Source of the DNA: Lentimicrobium sp.
Lineage (GTDB): Bacteria; Bacteroidota; Bacteroidia; Bacteroidales; Lentimicrobiaceae
Assembly: GCA_019429275.1 (NCBI GenBank)
Contig: JAHYJC010000015.1
Location: forward strand, 28,337-92,336
DNA length: 64,000 nt
Direction of reading: 5' to 3'
Shown here: positions 36,732-46,091 of the stretch, piece after piece
Position numbering within the stretch: position 1 is the stretch's first letter
Layout: every line of letters starts with the position of its first letter
Position numbers and translations under genes: made by a program
The notes under the pieces: generated by a model
Seen by the model: only the letters and a program-made list of their open reading frames with translations
What the model was told of the DNA's origin: nothing
The model's database searches: none

Positions 36732-39700
36732 TTATTTTTTCAGGATAATTTTTCTGATGGTTTCTCCTCCATCCTCAAACTTAATTTTTACAAAATATAC
36801 TGACTCAGAAAGGAATTTTAAATCAGCTTTTAGCTTTCTAACCGGTTGGTCCGAATGGATTTCCAGCAAAATGTTTCCAGTTAACCCGTTTATTATCAAT
36901 GATTTGATTCCTTTTCCAGGTGATTCTGATTCTATAAAGAGTTCTCCCGAAGTAGGATTCGGATAAAGCCTGAGTTTTGTGAAATCCTGATGGTCAACAC
37001 TCACCACCTGCTGGAATCGTGCAATAAATGTCCTGTTGCTGTTTACGATAAAAGAAATAACCGGATTATCAGAAAAGAAGTTTTCGTTTTCTAACCAATC
37101 TATGAATGTAAAATTTTGATTAGCTATTGCCTGAAGTTCTGCTGTTTCACCCTGATTATATATACCTGACCCTCTGGTGTATCCCCCTTCTTCAGGATAT
37201 GCGTAAGCGCTTACCTCAAAAAACTGAATAAAGTGAGCAACGAATTCACGGTTATTTGTAACAAGAAAAGAAATTTCAGGGTTGGTAGCAAACACATTTC
37301 CGTTTTCGGTCCAGTTTATAAAGTCGTATCCTGTTGTGGCTGCAGCCAGCAGATTTGCCGTTGCTCCATAGGCATAAACACCTGTTCCTGCCACACTCCC
37401 GCTGTTAGCCGGATTAACCGAAGCCGAAATGGTAAATTCCTGAAGTGCGAAATTCGCTGTCAGGTTTCGGTTTGCATTTACCGTAAAGGAGTAGATTGCC
37501 GATGTTGAAACTACATTTCCGTTTTCGGTCCAGTTTATAAAGTCGTATCCTGTTGTGGCTGCAGCCAGCAGATTTGCCGTTGCTCCAAAGGCATAAACAC
37601 CTGTGCCAGTTACACTTCCGCTATTGTCCGGATTTACCGAAGCCGAAATGGTAAATTCCTGAAGTGCGAAATTCGCTGTCAGGTTTCGGTTTGCATTTAC
37701 GGTAAAGGAGTAGTTTGCCGATGTTGAAACCACGTTTCCGTTTTCGGTCCAGTTAATAAAGTCGTATCCTGTTGTGGCTGCAGCCAGCAGATTTGCCGTT
37801 GCTCCATAGGCATAAACACCTGTTCCTGCCACACTCCCGCTGTTAGCCGGATTAACCGATGCCGAAATGGTAAATTCCTGAAGTGCGAAATTCGCTGTCA
37901 GGTTTCGGTTTGCATTTACCGTAAAGGAGTAGTTTGCCGATGTTGAAACTACATTTCCGTTTTCGGTCCAGTTTATAAAGTCGTATCCCGTTGAGGCAGT
38001 AGCCAGCAGATTTGCCGTTGCTCCGAAAGCATAAACGCCTGTTCCTGCCACACTTCCGCTGTTAGCCGGATTAACCGAAGCCGAGATGGTAAATTCCTGA
38101 AGTGCAAAATTCGCTGTCAGGTTCCGGTTTGCATTTACCATAAAGGAGTAGTTTGCCGATGTTGAAACCACGTTTCCGTTTTCGGTCCAGTTAATAAAGT
38201 CGTATCCCGTTGAGGCTGCAGCCAGTAGATTTGCCGTTGCTCCGAAAGCATAAACGCCTGTTCCTGACACACTTCCGCTGTTAGTCGGATTAACCGAAGC
38301 CGAAATGGTAAATTCCTGAAGTGCAAAATTCGCTGTCAGGTTCCGGTTTGCATTTACCATAAAGGAGTAGTTTGCCGATGTTGAAACCACGTTTCCGTTT
38401 TCGGTCCAGTTAATGAATGTATAGCCTGCGACGGGTGCTGCTGTAACCAAAATTTGAGCACCTGCAGGATAAGAGCCTCCACCGGTCGTAGTTCCTGCAT
38501 TTGAAGGGTTTGAAAATGTATTTATGGTGTATTCAGGAATAGCATTTGACAGTGAAACATCATCAATATACCAGTTATCAAACTGATAAAGATTCCCCTG
38601 AACGGTAAAGGCAACATAGGTTGTCGGAGAATTCAGATTTGATGTAATACTTGTATTCACAGTAGCTGGCCCGACAATAGAATTGGAGTTGGTGGGCAGC
38701 GACCAGGCTTCGTTGGTCCAGGCAACACCATTGGTGCTTGACTGAATTCTGAGGGTGGCTCCCGGACCATAATCGTCAAGCATGTGTTTGAAACTCAGGT
38801 TCAGTTGAATTATACCCGTTGTATTGATTGCAGGAGATACCAGCCTGTTGGTGCCGGGATTGACATTCTGATAAGTTAACATCATCTCACCGGCTGCACC
38901 ACCTGCATTGCTGGTTGGAGAGAAATTCCAGCTGGCAACTGTATTGGTTCCGGCTGTTTGTTGACTCCAGCAAGCCGGGAATTGTGTAAGAGTAAATGAT
39001 TCAGAAAAGGGTAATATAAATACTTCACACTGAGTTGCAGCACTTGCTGTTACTCCGTTTGAATAGGTATATGAATTGCCGATGGACCATACTTTGTAAT
39101 AATAGGTAGTCCCTGACTGAAGACCTGTATGCTCGAAGTTTTCTGCATTACCCGAATAAATAACTGTACCTCCGCCGTCAATTGTACTGCCTGGTGAATA
39201 TTGGGATCCATTTGCAGGTAATCCGAATGTATTGCTTGTGTTGAAAGCCAGCATAACATTGTTAAGTTCGGTATTTCTCGTCCAGTTGAGGTTTATCTGA
39301 GAAACTGAAACTGCTGTAGCTGTAAATCCGGAAGGATCGGCAACATTGCTGAATCCTACTGTAAAAGAAATGGTGCTTCCGGCTGAAGAAATGTCGTAAA
39401 TGTTTAATCCTCCCGGACTTCCGTTCTGCAAAAAAGAAGAAGGATTTGTGCCGTCATTGATGGTTGTTCGTCCTGTTTGCTGAGAGAAATGGGCATTTGA
39501 AGGACTTCCGTTGGTTGTAGTGGTACCGTTTGGTCTGTAAATGTAGACTTCATCGGGCGGACCAGAAGCATTCCCGTTATAATCCGGATCAATTCTGTAA
39601 ACCAGCAAACCAGTTCCAGGAATGGCTGACTCATAAGTTCCGGTTTTTTGTCTATATTCAACCATGAAGTATTCATCAGGCGAATAAGGAGAGGCGATTT

Positions 39701-40859
39701 TATAACAATTGTTGGTCGGAGTGGTGATCGGATTCAGGGTATAGGTGCCCGATGTTGTGATTTGCGGGATGCTGCTTATCCAGGTGTTACCGGTATATTT
39801 CCATTTCATGTATGTACCCATATGTCCTGAGCCGCCATCCATAAGATCCCATGCGCCTGCAGGACTTATATTTAAACCTCCGTCGTTGTAATGATAAAGA
39901 TCGGGTGCGCCCAGAGCATGAAACATTTCGTGGCATAGCGTATAAACATTTACCTGGGTTTCCGGTTGAAACGTGTAATCCCATACCTGTTTCCCGTTAA
40001 TGTAAACATCGTAGGTATAGAGAACCCAGCGATGTGCCCATAACAGGCTGGCCCAGGCTCCGTTACCTCCTCTTATGACAAAAGAAACATTATCAACGCG
40101 CCCGTCATTATCTCCGTCAATATTCAATCCTGCGGGTACAGGCGAATTAGCATTGATCCAGTTTATGGCATCACGCAAAAGTGCATGTTCGCGCAAACGA
40201 CGGGCATTATCTCCATTATATCCTCCCGGATTTGTTGTTGCATTATAAGGCTCAAAATAACTGCGCGGATGAGAATCGGTATAGGAAAGATTTGTAGTCA
40301 TCACACATTCAGGATAATGTGATGAATTCAGCGTGAGCATTTCGTAAGAAACTTCGTTGAAATATGATTTTACTGAACTACCTGTTTCCTGATTAAAGAG
40401 GTTATCATACGTTTGCCTTGTTTCAGTAAATTCAGTATCGTTCGAAAATTTAATGTAAATGACCAGATTATTCATAGTCCCTGAGTGCGGCGCACGACCA
40501 GACCGGTTATCGCTCACTTCAAGCGCTTTTTGCCGTAAAAAGTATTCTTCCCTGTTTATTTTTATCCATTTTTTCAGCCCTTTTTCTGCCGGATCAGCTG
40601 ATCCTACGCGAAAAATGGAGGGTACAATGTTGCCCTTGTCAGATATCGCATAATAAAAGTATCCATCTTCACCTTGAATGATGGTGAAGCCTTCAGCATC
40701 ATGCAACCAGTTGAAATATTCATCTCCCGAAACAAAGCAGTCTATGACCGCTCCATCAGGCTGGATTATCTGGTAAGGTTGATTCTGAAAATAGGCTGCA
40801 TTTGTCTGCAGGCCAGCCAGCATGATAGCTGCTATAATTATAAGTATGAATTTTCTCAT
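36732..40859 (-). CDS. Giant M6-family secreted metalloprotease with InlB-like repeats and T9SS tail
   Basis: About 1375 residues from the ATG at 40859 (signal MRKFILIIIAAIMLAGLQTNAAYF); the tracked start 35 codons upstream is not preferred. Order: M6/immune-inhibitor-A type peptidase with zinc motif HEMFHALGAPDLYH; a fibronectin-like domain (DPSGFTATAVSVSQINLNWTRN); an adhesin/MAM-like beta domain (PFSESFTLTQFPACWSQ); eight InlB B-repeat-like modules (FTISASVNP...GYDFINWTENGNVV), the central six almost identical; and a type A T9SS domain (LRLYPNPTSGELFIES to GGETIRKIILKK). Predicted exported surface protease, with the repeats forming a stalk or adhesive region. Confidence 0.9.
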   Translation of the reverse strand: MRKFILIIIAAIMLAGLQTNAAYFQNQPYQIIQPDGAVIDCFVSGDEYFNWLHDAEGFTIIQGEDGYFYYAISDKGNIVPSIFRVGSADPAEKGLKKWIKINREEYFLRQKALEVSDNRSGRAPHSGTMNNLVIYIKFSNDTEFTETRQTYDNLFNQETGSSVKSYFNEVSYEMLTLNSSHYPECVMTTNLSYTDSHPRSYFEPYNATTNPGGYNGDNARRLREHALLRDAINWINANSPVPAGLNIDGDNDGRVDNVSFVIRGGNGAWASLLWAHRWVLYTYDVYINGKQVWDYTFQPETQVNVYTLCHEMFHALGAPDLYHYNDGGLNISPAGAWDLMDGGSGHMGTYMKWKYTGNTWISSIPQITTSGTYTLNPITTPTNNCYKIASPYSPDEYFMVEYRQKTGTYESAIPGTGLLVYRIDPDYNGNASGPPDEVYIYRPNGTTTTNGSPSNAHFSQQTGRTTINDGTNPSSFLQNGSPGGLNIYDISSAGSTISFTVGFSNVADPSGFTATAVSVSQINLNWTRNTELNNVMLAFNTSNTFGLPANGSQYSPGSTIDGGGTVIYSGNAENFEHTGLQSGTTYYYKVWSIGNSYTYSNGVTASAATQCEVFILPFSESFTLTQFPACWSQQTAGTNTVASWNFSPTSNAGGAAGEMMLTYQNVNPGTNRLVSPAINTTGIIQLNLSFKHMLDDYGPGATLRIQSSTNGVAWTNEAWSLPTNSNSIVGPATVNTSITSNLNSPTTYVAFTVQGNLYQFDNWYIDDVSLSNAIPEYTINTFSNPSNAGTTTGGGSYPAGAQILVTAAPVAGYTFINWTENGNVVSTSANYSFMVNANRNLTANFALQEFTISASVNPTNSGSVSGTGVYAFGATANLLAAASTGYDFINWTENGNVVSTSANYSFMVNANRNLTANFALQEFTISASVNPANSGSVAGTGVYAFGATANLLATASTGYDFINWTENGNVVSTSANYSFTVNANRNLTANFALQEFTISASVNPANSGSVAGTGVYAYGATANLLAAATTGYDFINWTENGNVVSTSANYSFTVNANRNLTANFALQEFTISASVNPDNSGSVTGTGVYAFGATANLLAAATTGYDFINWTENGNVVSTSAIYSFTVNANRNLTANFALQEFTISASVNPANSGSVAGTGVYAYGATANLLAAATTGYDFINWTENGNVFATNPEISFLVTNNREFVAHFIQFFEVSAYAYPEEGGYTRGSGIYNQGETAELQAIANQNFTFIDWLENENFFSDNPVISFIVNSNRTFIARFQQVVSVDHQDFTKLRLYPNPTSGELFIESESPGKGIKSLIINGLTGNILLEIHSDQPVRKLKADLKFLSESVYFVKIKFEDGGETIRKIILKK
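37210..38430. repeat. Near-identical 219-bp coding tandem repeats
   Basis: Inside the M6 protease gene. The TTCCGTTTTCGGTCC marker recurs at 37298, 37517 and 37736, that is every 219 bases (73 codons), and continues to about 38395. Units differ at only a few positions, so they are recent duplications and prone to copy-number change. Confidence 0.85.
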
Positions 40860-41014
40860 GCGGAAAATCTGAATTAACCCGCCAGGGTTGAATGGGTTTC
40901 TGTTTTCTTTTAATACATTTTTGCAGAAAATGTAATAGTTAATTTCAGGATTTGAAAATAACAATCAGCTTCTGCATATCTTTAGTTTGCAATGATTAAT
41001 GATTAGATTCTGGT

Positions 41015-41902
41015 TCATTTCTCATTTTCTGCACTTTTCAGCAATGATCCCGCCTTGATATGTATGTCGCGCTGGGGGAACGGAATTTCGATATTGTTTT
41101 CCTTAAATTTCCTGAATATGGCATAATACAATTCGCTTTTCAGGATTTGAGGACGATCGAAATATTCTTCAGTCCAGACTAAAAGATTAAAATTCAGGCT
41201 GCTATCACCGTATGAATCAAACAGAACCTGAGGCTCAGGGGTTTTCAGCACACCAGGGTTATTGTCTGCCACTTCGGTAAGGAGCTTTCTGATGATTTCG
41301 GGGTCCTCATTATACGAAACACCGACAGGAAACCTAAGCCTTACGTTTTTATCGTTATGACTCCAGTTGATGACCCGCATATTTATGAAATCAGAGTTAG
41401 GGACAATGACTGCAATGTTATCGTTGGTTAAAACCGTGGTTGCACGGGCAGAAATATCCACAATATTGCCGGCAAGATCATCAAGCTCGATTCTGTCGCC
41501 AACCTTAATTGGTCTCTCAAACAAAATTATAATGCCGCTGATAAAATTATTGGTGATATTCTGCAATCCAAATCCAATACCTACGCCCAAAGCACCTATC
41601 AATAAGCCAATTGCACTCAGGTCAATTCCTGAAGTCTCAATAATTATGTACAATCCCAGAATCAATACAGCATACCTAATGATTGTTGCAATTGCCTGAC
41701 TGATACCAATGTCGATGCCATAGCGTGGAAAAACCCTCCTAACCAGGAAATGCTTGATTTTTGCTGAAATGTAAAAAACCAGGAAAAGAGAAATGAGGAG
41801 CAGTATCAGTGTTCTGGTGGTAAAGGGACTACTCCCCACCTGAAACAATTCAATATTCCAGTAAATTTTCAGCCATTCAAGTACTTTTTCGTAAGTATTC
41901 AT
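41015..41902 (-). CDS. MscS-family mechanosensitive channel
   Basis: A 295-residue channel. Three transmembrane helices near the N-terminus (TRTLILLLISLFLVFYISAKI; IATIIRYAVLILGLYIIIETSGI), then the pore helix and beta domain signature GLLIGALGVGIGFGLQNITNNFISGIIILFERPIKVGDRIELDDLAGNIVDISARATTVLTNDNIAVIVPNSDFI. The C-terminal alpha/beta cage ends IEIPFPQRDIHI. It protects cells from osmotic downshock in the inner membrane. Confidence 0.93.
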   Translation of the reverse strand: MNTYEKVLEWLKIYWNIELFQVGSSPFTTRTLILLLISLFLVFYISAKIKHFLVRRVFPRYGIDIGISQAIATIIRYAVLILGLYIIIETSGIDLSAIGLLIGALGVGIGFGLQNITNNFISGIIILFERPIKVGDRIELDDLAGNIVDISARATTVLTNDNIAVIVPNSDFINMRVINWSHNDKNVRLRFPVGVSYNEDPEIIRKLLTEVADNNPGVLKTPEPQVLFDSYGDSSLNFNLLVWTEEYFDRPQILKSELYYAIFRKFKENNIEIPFPQRDIHIKAGSLLKSAENEK

Positions 41903-41993
41903 TTTTCTTTCAAAGGTTTATCTGATGTTTATCACAATTCTTTATCAGCAGGTGTTTGTCTGTGTGTGGGTGATGAGACAGATTCTGCTTTCC

Positions 41994-42001
41994 CAAAGAT
42001 A
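41994..42001 (-). promoter_or_regulatory. Putative -7 element of the MscS gene
   Basis: Plus strand CAAAGATA, that is TATCTTTG on the minus strand, about 92 bases before the start. Confidence 0.4.
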
Positions 42002-42138
42002 CAGAAAAATTCTTTTTGTGATTTACAGGCAGTTTTCACGGTTACCTGACAAATCATTGCAGGTTGAGAGGTAGTCGTAAATTCGTCAGGTATCAGCCTC
42101 ATCCGGGTTCACTGCTTCCGATTTGTGGCGCTAATGAT

Positions 42139-42146
42139 TACATTTG
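42139..42146 (+). promoter_or_regulatory. -7 element of the arginase-family gene
   Basis: TACATTTG matches TAnnTTTG, 18 bases before the first ATG at 42164 and 27 before the second at 42173. Confidence 0.5.
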
Positions 42147-42163
42147 CACATTAATTCTTAAAA

Positions 42164-43228
42164 ATGTTCATTATGCAACACGATAAAACAAAAGAAGAAA
42201 TAATTGCCTCTTTTGATCCCAATGCCGCAGCTACTGCCGGGCTCGGACTTTTTGGACTACCGTTTACTGCCGGACAATCAGATATCATTATCATTCCGGT
42301 ACCCTGGGAAGTTACTGTTAGTTTCGGAAACGGAACGGCTGAAGGACCCGAAGCCATCTCGGAAGCTTCCACTCAGATTGATCTGCATCATCACGATTAT
42401 CCCGAATTGTGGAAACATGGCATTTTTATGGATGAGTGCCCTGATGATCTGGTTTTGCTGGGGCGTAAAGTAAAAGAGTACGCAGGTGATATCATCAATG
42501 CCATTGAAGAAGGGGCTGTGATTGCTGATAACAATGTGCTTTCCGGAAAACTTGAACAGGTGAATGAGGCTTGTGCAAAAATGAATTTATGGGTGAAGGA
42601 AAGAGCGAGGTACTGGCAAAAACAGGGAAAAATGGTCGGACTTGTGGGCGGTGATCATAGCATTCCACTGGGATATATACAGTTACAGGGTGAGCAACAT
42701 CGTGATTTCGGAATTCTCCACATCGATGCGCATCTTGATCTGCGAATTGCTTACGAAGGATTCACCTGGTCTCACGCTTCCATTTTTTACAATGCCCTTG
42801 AAACTGTTCCCCAAATCAGCAGCATTGTGCAGATTGGCATAAGGGATTATTGCGAACAGGAGAAAAATTATACACGGCAACATAAAGGCAAAATTTCTGT
42901 TTTTTACGAACGCGAAAATAGAAAACGAATCTATTGCGGCGACAACTGGGACAGCATTTGCCAGGAAATGATCGACAGACTCCCCGGCAAGGTGCATATT
43001 TCGGTTGATATTGATGGACTTGATCCGAAACTCTGCCCGAATACCGGTACTCCCGTACCTGGTGGTCTTGAATTTGAAGAACTGATGTTTTTGCTGAATG
43101 CCTTGAAAGCCAGTGGTAAAGAGATCATTGGTTTCGATTTATGCGAGGTAGCTCCCGGTAACGATGGTTGGGATGGAAATGTTGGTGCCAGGGTACTTTA
43201 CCAGCTATGCGGAACCATGGCAAGGTAA
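42164..43228 (+). CDS. Arginase/agmatinase family ureohydrolase
   Basis: A 354-residue binuclear manganese hydrolase. Metal-binding motifs are visible: GGDHSIPLG, LHIDAHLDLR and ISVDIDGLDPKLCPNTGTPVPGGLEFEE. Family members cleave arginine, agmatine, formiminoglutamate or related guanidino compounds; the 60-residue insertion after the N-terminal strand (LGRKVKEYAGDIINAIEEG to LWVKERARYWQKQGK) is typical of a Bacteroidetes agmatinase-like group whose substrate I cannot name. Start could also be the ATG three codons downstream. Confidence 0.88.
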   Translation: MFIMQHDKTKEEIIASFDPNAAATAGLGLFGLPFTAGQSDIIIIPVPWEVTVSFGNGTAEGPEAISEASTQIDLHHHDYPELWKHGIFMDECPDDLVLLGRKVKEYAGDIINAIEEGAVIADNNVLSGKLEQVNEACAKMNLWVKERARYWQKQGKMVGLVGGDHSIPLGYIQLQGEQHRDFGILHIDAHLDLRIAYEGFTWSHASIFYNALETVPQISSIVQIGIRDYCEQEKNYTRQHKGKISVFYERENRKRIYCGDNWDSICQEMIDRLPGKVHISVDIDGLDPKLCPNTGTPVPGGLEFEELMFLLNALKASGKEIIGFDLCEVAPGNDGWDGNVGARVLYQLCGTMAR

Positions 43229-43265
43229 ACGCAAGATCTGTTTAACAATTTTTAATAAAGTATTA

Positions 43266-43300
43266 ACAACGTCTTCTGAACCCGAAGGCGTTGTTTTTTG
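43266..43300 (+). terminator. Intrinsic terminator of the arginase-family gene
   Basis: ACAACGTCTTC / GAAGGCGTTGT stem, 7-base loop, followed by six T; it lies only about 17 bases before the msrA start. Confidence 0.8.
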
Positions 43301-43316
43301 TTATAGTTGTCACACA

Positions 43317-43961
43317 ATGAAAACAATGAACTTAATATCAATCATAATGGTGCCGGCTCTGTTTTTTGCCTGCAATACCGGCAATGCCGGCAGTAAATCA
43401 GCTACAATGATGCAAAACAATACTATTTCGTTGGATACAGTGACTTTTGGCTCAGGATGCTTCTGGTGCACCGAAGCTATTTTCCAGCGCGTTCAGGGCG
43501 TAAAATCAGTGGTATCGGGATATTCAGGCGGAGCACGCCCCAACCCTACCTACGATCAGGTTTCTTCAGGATCTACCGGACATGCTGAAGTGATACAAAT
43601 TACCTTCGACCCACAGCAAATCAGTTTTGAAGCCCTGCTTGAGATCTTCTGGAAAACCCACGATCCAACCACACTCAACCGTCAGGGCGCCGATGTGGGA
43701 ACACAATACCGTTCAGTAATTTTCTGGCACAACGAAGCCCAGCGGCAATCGGCCGAAGCCATTAAAGCAGAACTCAATGCCAGCGGAGCCTGGAATAACC
43801 CGATTGTAACCGAAATCACCGAATTCAAGGCATTTTACAAGGCAGAAGCCTACCACCAGAATTACTTCAACAACAATAAGAATGCTCCCTATTGCAATTT
43901 TGTGATTGTACCCAAGCTGGAAAAATTCGAAAAAGTTTTTAAGGACAGGTTGGTGAAATAG
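43317..43961 (+). CDS. msrA: Peptide-methionine (S)-S-oxide reductase, lipoprotein form
   Basis: A 214-residue MsrA from the ATG at 43317; the tracked ORF start inside the arginase gene is rejected. A lipoprotein signal (IIMVPALFFAC, Cys19) precedes the catalytic domain, so the enzyme is periplasmic or surface-anchored and repairs oxidised methionines there. Catalytic Cys48 lies in FGSGCFWCTEAIF; YSGGARPNPTYDQVSSGSTGHAEVIQI and the HDPTTLNRQGADVGTQYRSVIF segment are conserved. The C-terminal part lacks an MsrB fusion. Confidence 0.95.
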   Translation: MKTMNLISIIMVPALFFACNTGNAGSKSATMMQNNTISLDTVTFGSGCFWCTEAIFQRVQGVKSVVSGYSGGARPNPTYDQVSSGSTGHAEVIQITFDPQQISFEALLEIFWKTHDPTTLNRQGADVGTQYRSVIFWHNEAQRQSAEAIKAELNASGAWNNPIVTEITEFKAFYKAEAYHQNYFNNNKNAPYCNFVIVPKLEKFEKVFKDRLVK

Positions 43962-44100
43962 GTTAGGCTGTGATCATCTGTCTAAGGGTTGTAATTCTAA
44001 AGAGTATTGATATTGGTAGGATTCCAGTTTCATCAGAATACCAGGCAGGAAAGGTAGAATTGGAATAATATTGATTAATAGGAAGATTATAATAGTTTTC

Positions 44101-44750
44101 ACGTTTCGCCCCTCTGGGGCTTGATGTTCTTCCGTGCATTACTTGGCTACCAACGCTGCGCCCCTCTGGGGCTTGATGTTCTTCCGTGCATTACTTGGCT
44201 ACCAACGCTGCGCCCCTCTGGGGCTTGATGTTCTTCCGTGCATTACTTGGCTACCAACGCTGCGCCCCTCTGGGGCTTGATTTTCTCCCGTCATGCATCA
44301 ACCTGCCAACGCTGCGCCCCGCTGGGGCTTGATGTTCTTCCGTGCATTACTTGGCTACCAATGCTGCGCCCCTCTGGGGCTTGATTTTCTCCCGTCATGC
44401 ATCAACCTGCCAACGCTGCGCCCCGCTGGGGCTTGATGTTCTTCCGTGCATTACTTGGCTACCAATGCTGCGCCCCTCTGGGACTTGATGTTCTTCCGTG
44501 CATTACTTGGCTACCAATGCTGCGCCCCTCTGGGACTTGATGTTCTTCCGTGCATTACTTGGCTACCAATGCTGCGCCCCTCTGGGGCTTGATGTTCTTC
44601 CGTGCATTACTTGGCTACCAATGCTGCGCCCCTCTGGGGCTTGATTTTCTCCCGTCATGCATCAACCTGCCAACGCTGCGCCCCTCTGGGGCTTGATGTT
44701 CTTCCGTGCATTACTTGGCTACCAATGCTGCGCCCCTCTGGGGCTTGATT
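44101..44750. repeat. 52-bp tandem array of GCCCC-GGGGC palindromes (13 copies)
   Basis: Thirteen palindromic cores (GCCCCTCTGGGGC and variants) begin exactly every 52 bases from 44108 to 44732. Two spacer types alternate irregularly: TTGATGTTCTTCCGTGCATT... and TTGATTTTCTCCCGTCATGC.... Cores after two of the three B-type spacers read GCCCCGCTGGGGC. No reading frame is credible through it. Related GCCCC-GGGGC palindromes are widespread repeats in Bacteroidetes genomes (general knowledge). Confidence 0.95.
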
Positions 44751-44848
44751 TTCAAACATAGCATACTGTACCAATGTCGTGCCCTGTTTTTTTTGTTCCT
44801 GCTATTTCCCCTTTTTTCTCTTATCTAAGCCAGATAGTGCTTATCGAA

Positions 44849-45120
44849 TGTTCAGCCCCAGAGGGGCGGAACGTTGGTAGTGTAGATAAAGCGGAGATTT
44901 TTTCAGCCCCAGCGGGGTGCAGCGTGAATTTCCAAGATGGATTATTGAAAACATTTCTTTTCAAATCAGTGTTCTTCCGTTTTATAAAATATCTTTTCTG
45001 AACTTATTAAAGCCCGACAAGACTAATCCAAATCATAGCCCCAGCGGGGCGAAACGTTGGCAGCAAATGATGAAAAGTAGATTTTTAAGAGCCCCAGAGG
45101 GGCGCAGCGTTAGATTCCAA
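44849..45120. repeat. Four dispersed copies of the palindrome in inverted orientation
   Basis: GCCCCAGAGGGGC at 44855-44867, GCCCCAGCGGGGT at 44906-44918, GCCCCAGCGGGGC at 45038-45050 and GCCCCAGAGGGGC at 45091-45103. Each is followed by a variant of GAACGTTGGTAG, which is the reverse complement of the CTACCAACG flank in the tandem array. Spacing here is irregular (51, 132 and 53 bases between starts). Confidence 0.85.
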
Positions 45121-45178
45121 CCTGTATGATTTTTAACATTGCGATTATGTTCCCGTTCCATAATAACACGCAATAAAA

Positions 45179-45197
45179 AACCCGCTGAACGCGGGTT
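45179..45197 (-). terminator. Terminator of the repressor transcript, near the left edge of the phage-like element
   Basis: AACCCGC / GCGGGTT stem with a 5-base loop; on the minus strand a T run follows. It lies about 150 bases beyond the last repressor codon. Confidence 0.7.
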
Positions 45198-45346
45198 GAA
45201 AAATTCTGTGTGCGGATAAGGAGATTCCGCTAAATCATTTTTTAGATTTTTTATGTATTGATAATCAGTACTATATAAATCCATGTTTTTGTAACATTTT
45301 AGCAGTTAATAGAAATTTTGATTGAGTTTTTGATTGAGGCAAAAAT

Positions 45347-45607
45347 TTAGCTTTTATAGAACATTTGCCCTTTCCCCGTAAGCAAGTACTCCGGATTTGC
45401 ATCAAAAATTTTGCAGATGTAATAAAGTGCATCAATACTTATTGCTACATTCTCGTTTTTCTCCAAACGTAGCAGGTGCGGGTATCTGTATTTTATCTTT
45501 TCCGCAAACTCCGTTTTGGTTTTGATTTTCTTCCGAGCCTTAAGTTCGTACATAGTCAGCAGAAACCTATCCGTAACCTCCCTTTGAATATCGCTGACAT
45601 ATTTCAT
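45347..45607 (-). CDS. XRE-type helix-turn-helix regulator (phage repressor candidate)
   Basis: An 86-residue protein with an HTH_3/XRE fold (KTKTEFAEKIKYRYPHLLRLEKNENVAISIDALYYICKIFDANPEYLLTGKG). The final ANPEYLLTGKG is characteristic of phage-type repressors. It overlaps the next regulator by 4 bases (ATGA). The pair is divergent from the rightward early operon, the standard lysogeny-switch layout. No peptidase S24 domain is present, so it would not be self-cleaved like LexA-type repressors. Confidence 0.85.
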   Translation of the reverse strand: MKYVSDIQREVTDRFLLTMYELKARKKIKTKTEFAEKIKYRYPHLLRLEKNENVAISIDALYYICKIFDANPEYLLTGKGQMFYKS

Positions 45608-45936
45608 TTGGACTGATTTTTTTCAATACTGTCCCGAAGCCTGATTATTTCCTTTAGGTAGACAATTTCAGTCTTGAGATAAGATACCTCCTTTTTCAAC
45701 TGATTTTCTTCCTGAACAGCCAATTTCTGTGGTTCGTCGCTTTCCCCCAACAAATAGGATGTAGACACTCCAAGGACGTTGGCCATTTTTTTTAGGTCGC
45801 TTAACCGGCAGTCGTTTCTTTTGAAAATTCCTCTTACTGCCACGTCCGACATATCGATTTTCTCACAAAATACCTTAAACATCATTCCAATTTCTTCAAG
45901 GCGTAGGCGTACTCTCGTTTCAATGGTTGTTATCAT
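45604..45936 (-). CDS. XRE-type regulator with C-terminal coiled coil
   Basis: A 110-residue DNA-binding protein. N-terminal HTH (MMFKVFCEKIDMSDVAVRGIFKRNDCRLSDLKKMANVLGVSTSYLLGESD) followed by a coiled coil (EENQLKKEVSYLKTEIVYLKEIIRLRDSIEKN), likely for dimerisation. It is transcribed leftward, overlapping the downstream XRE gene. The two may form a heteromeric repressor controlling the shared early promoter region. Confidence 0.85.
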   Translation of the reverse strand: MITTIETRVRLRLEEIGMMFKVFCEKIDMSDVAVRGIFKRNDCRLSDLKKMANVLGVSTSYLLGESDEPQKLAVQEENQLKKEVSYLKTEIVYLKEIIRLRDSIEKNQSK

Positions 45937-45987
45937 GGAATTAGTATTAGTTGGCGCAAAAAATATTTTGTTTATAAGTAATAAATA

Positions 45988-46018
45988 TTTGCATTAAACA
46001 AAATATAACTTATCTTTG
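45988..46018 (+). promoter_or_regulatory. Phage early promoter P1
   Basis: TTTG at 45988-45991 and TATCTTTG at 46011-46018, 19 bases apart. The -33 box is embedded in ATAAATATTTGCATTAAACA (45981-46000), which recurs exactly at 60514-60533. It lies in the divergent interval between repressors and early genes, so it is the probable target of the repressors. Confidence 0.75.
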
Positions 46019-46091
46019 CATTATCAAAACAAAACAAAAGTTATGTTTTGCGTTGCATAAGATAAACAAATATATGCTAAACTAAACTAAT

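Noticed and set aside
44101-44760. CRISPR array in the 52-bp repeats
   Set aside because: Spacers are only two repeated types, not unique sequences, and no cas genes are near; it is a tandem palindromic repeat.
44774-45129. 75-aa and 70-aa plus-strand ORFs (44774-45001, 44917-45129)
   Set aside because: Encoded by the repeat palindromes (APEGRNV-like residues), a known source of spurious proteins in this phylum.
45033-45284. 83-aa minus-strand ORF over the inverted palindromes
   Set aside because: Reads through repeat copies and a terminator hairpin; no domain, overlaps non-coding repeats.
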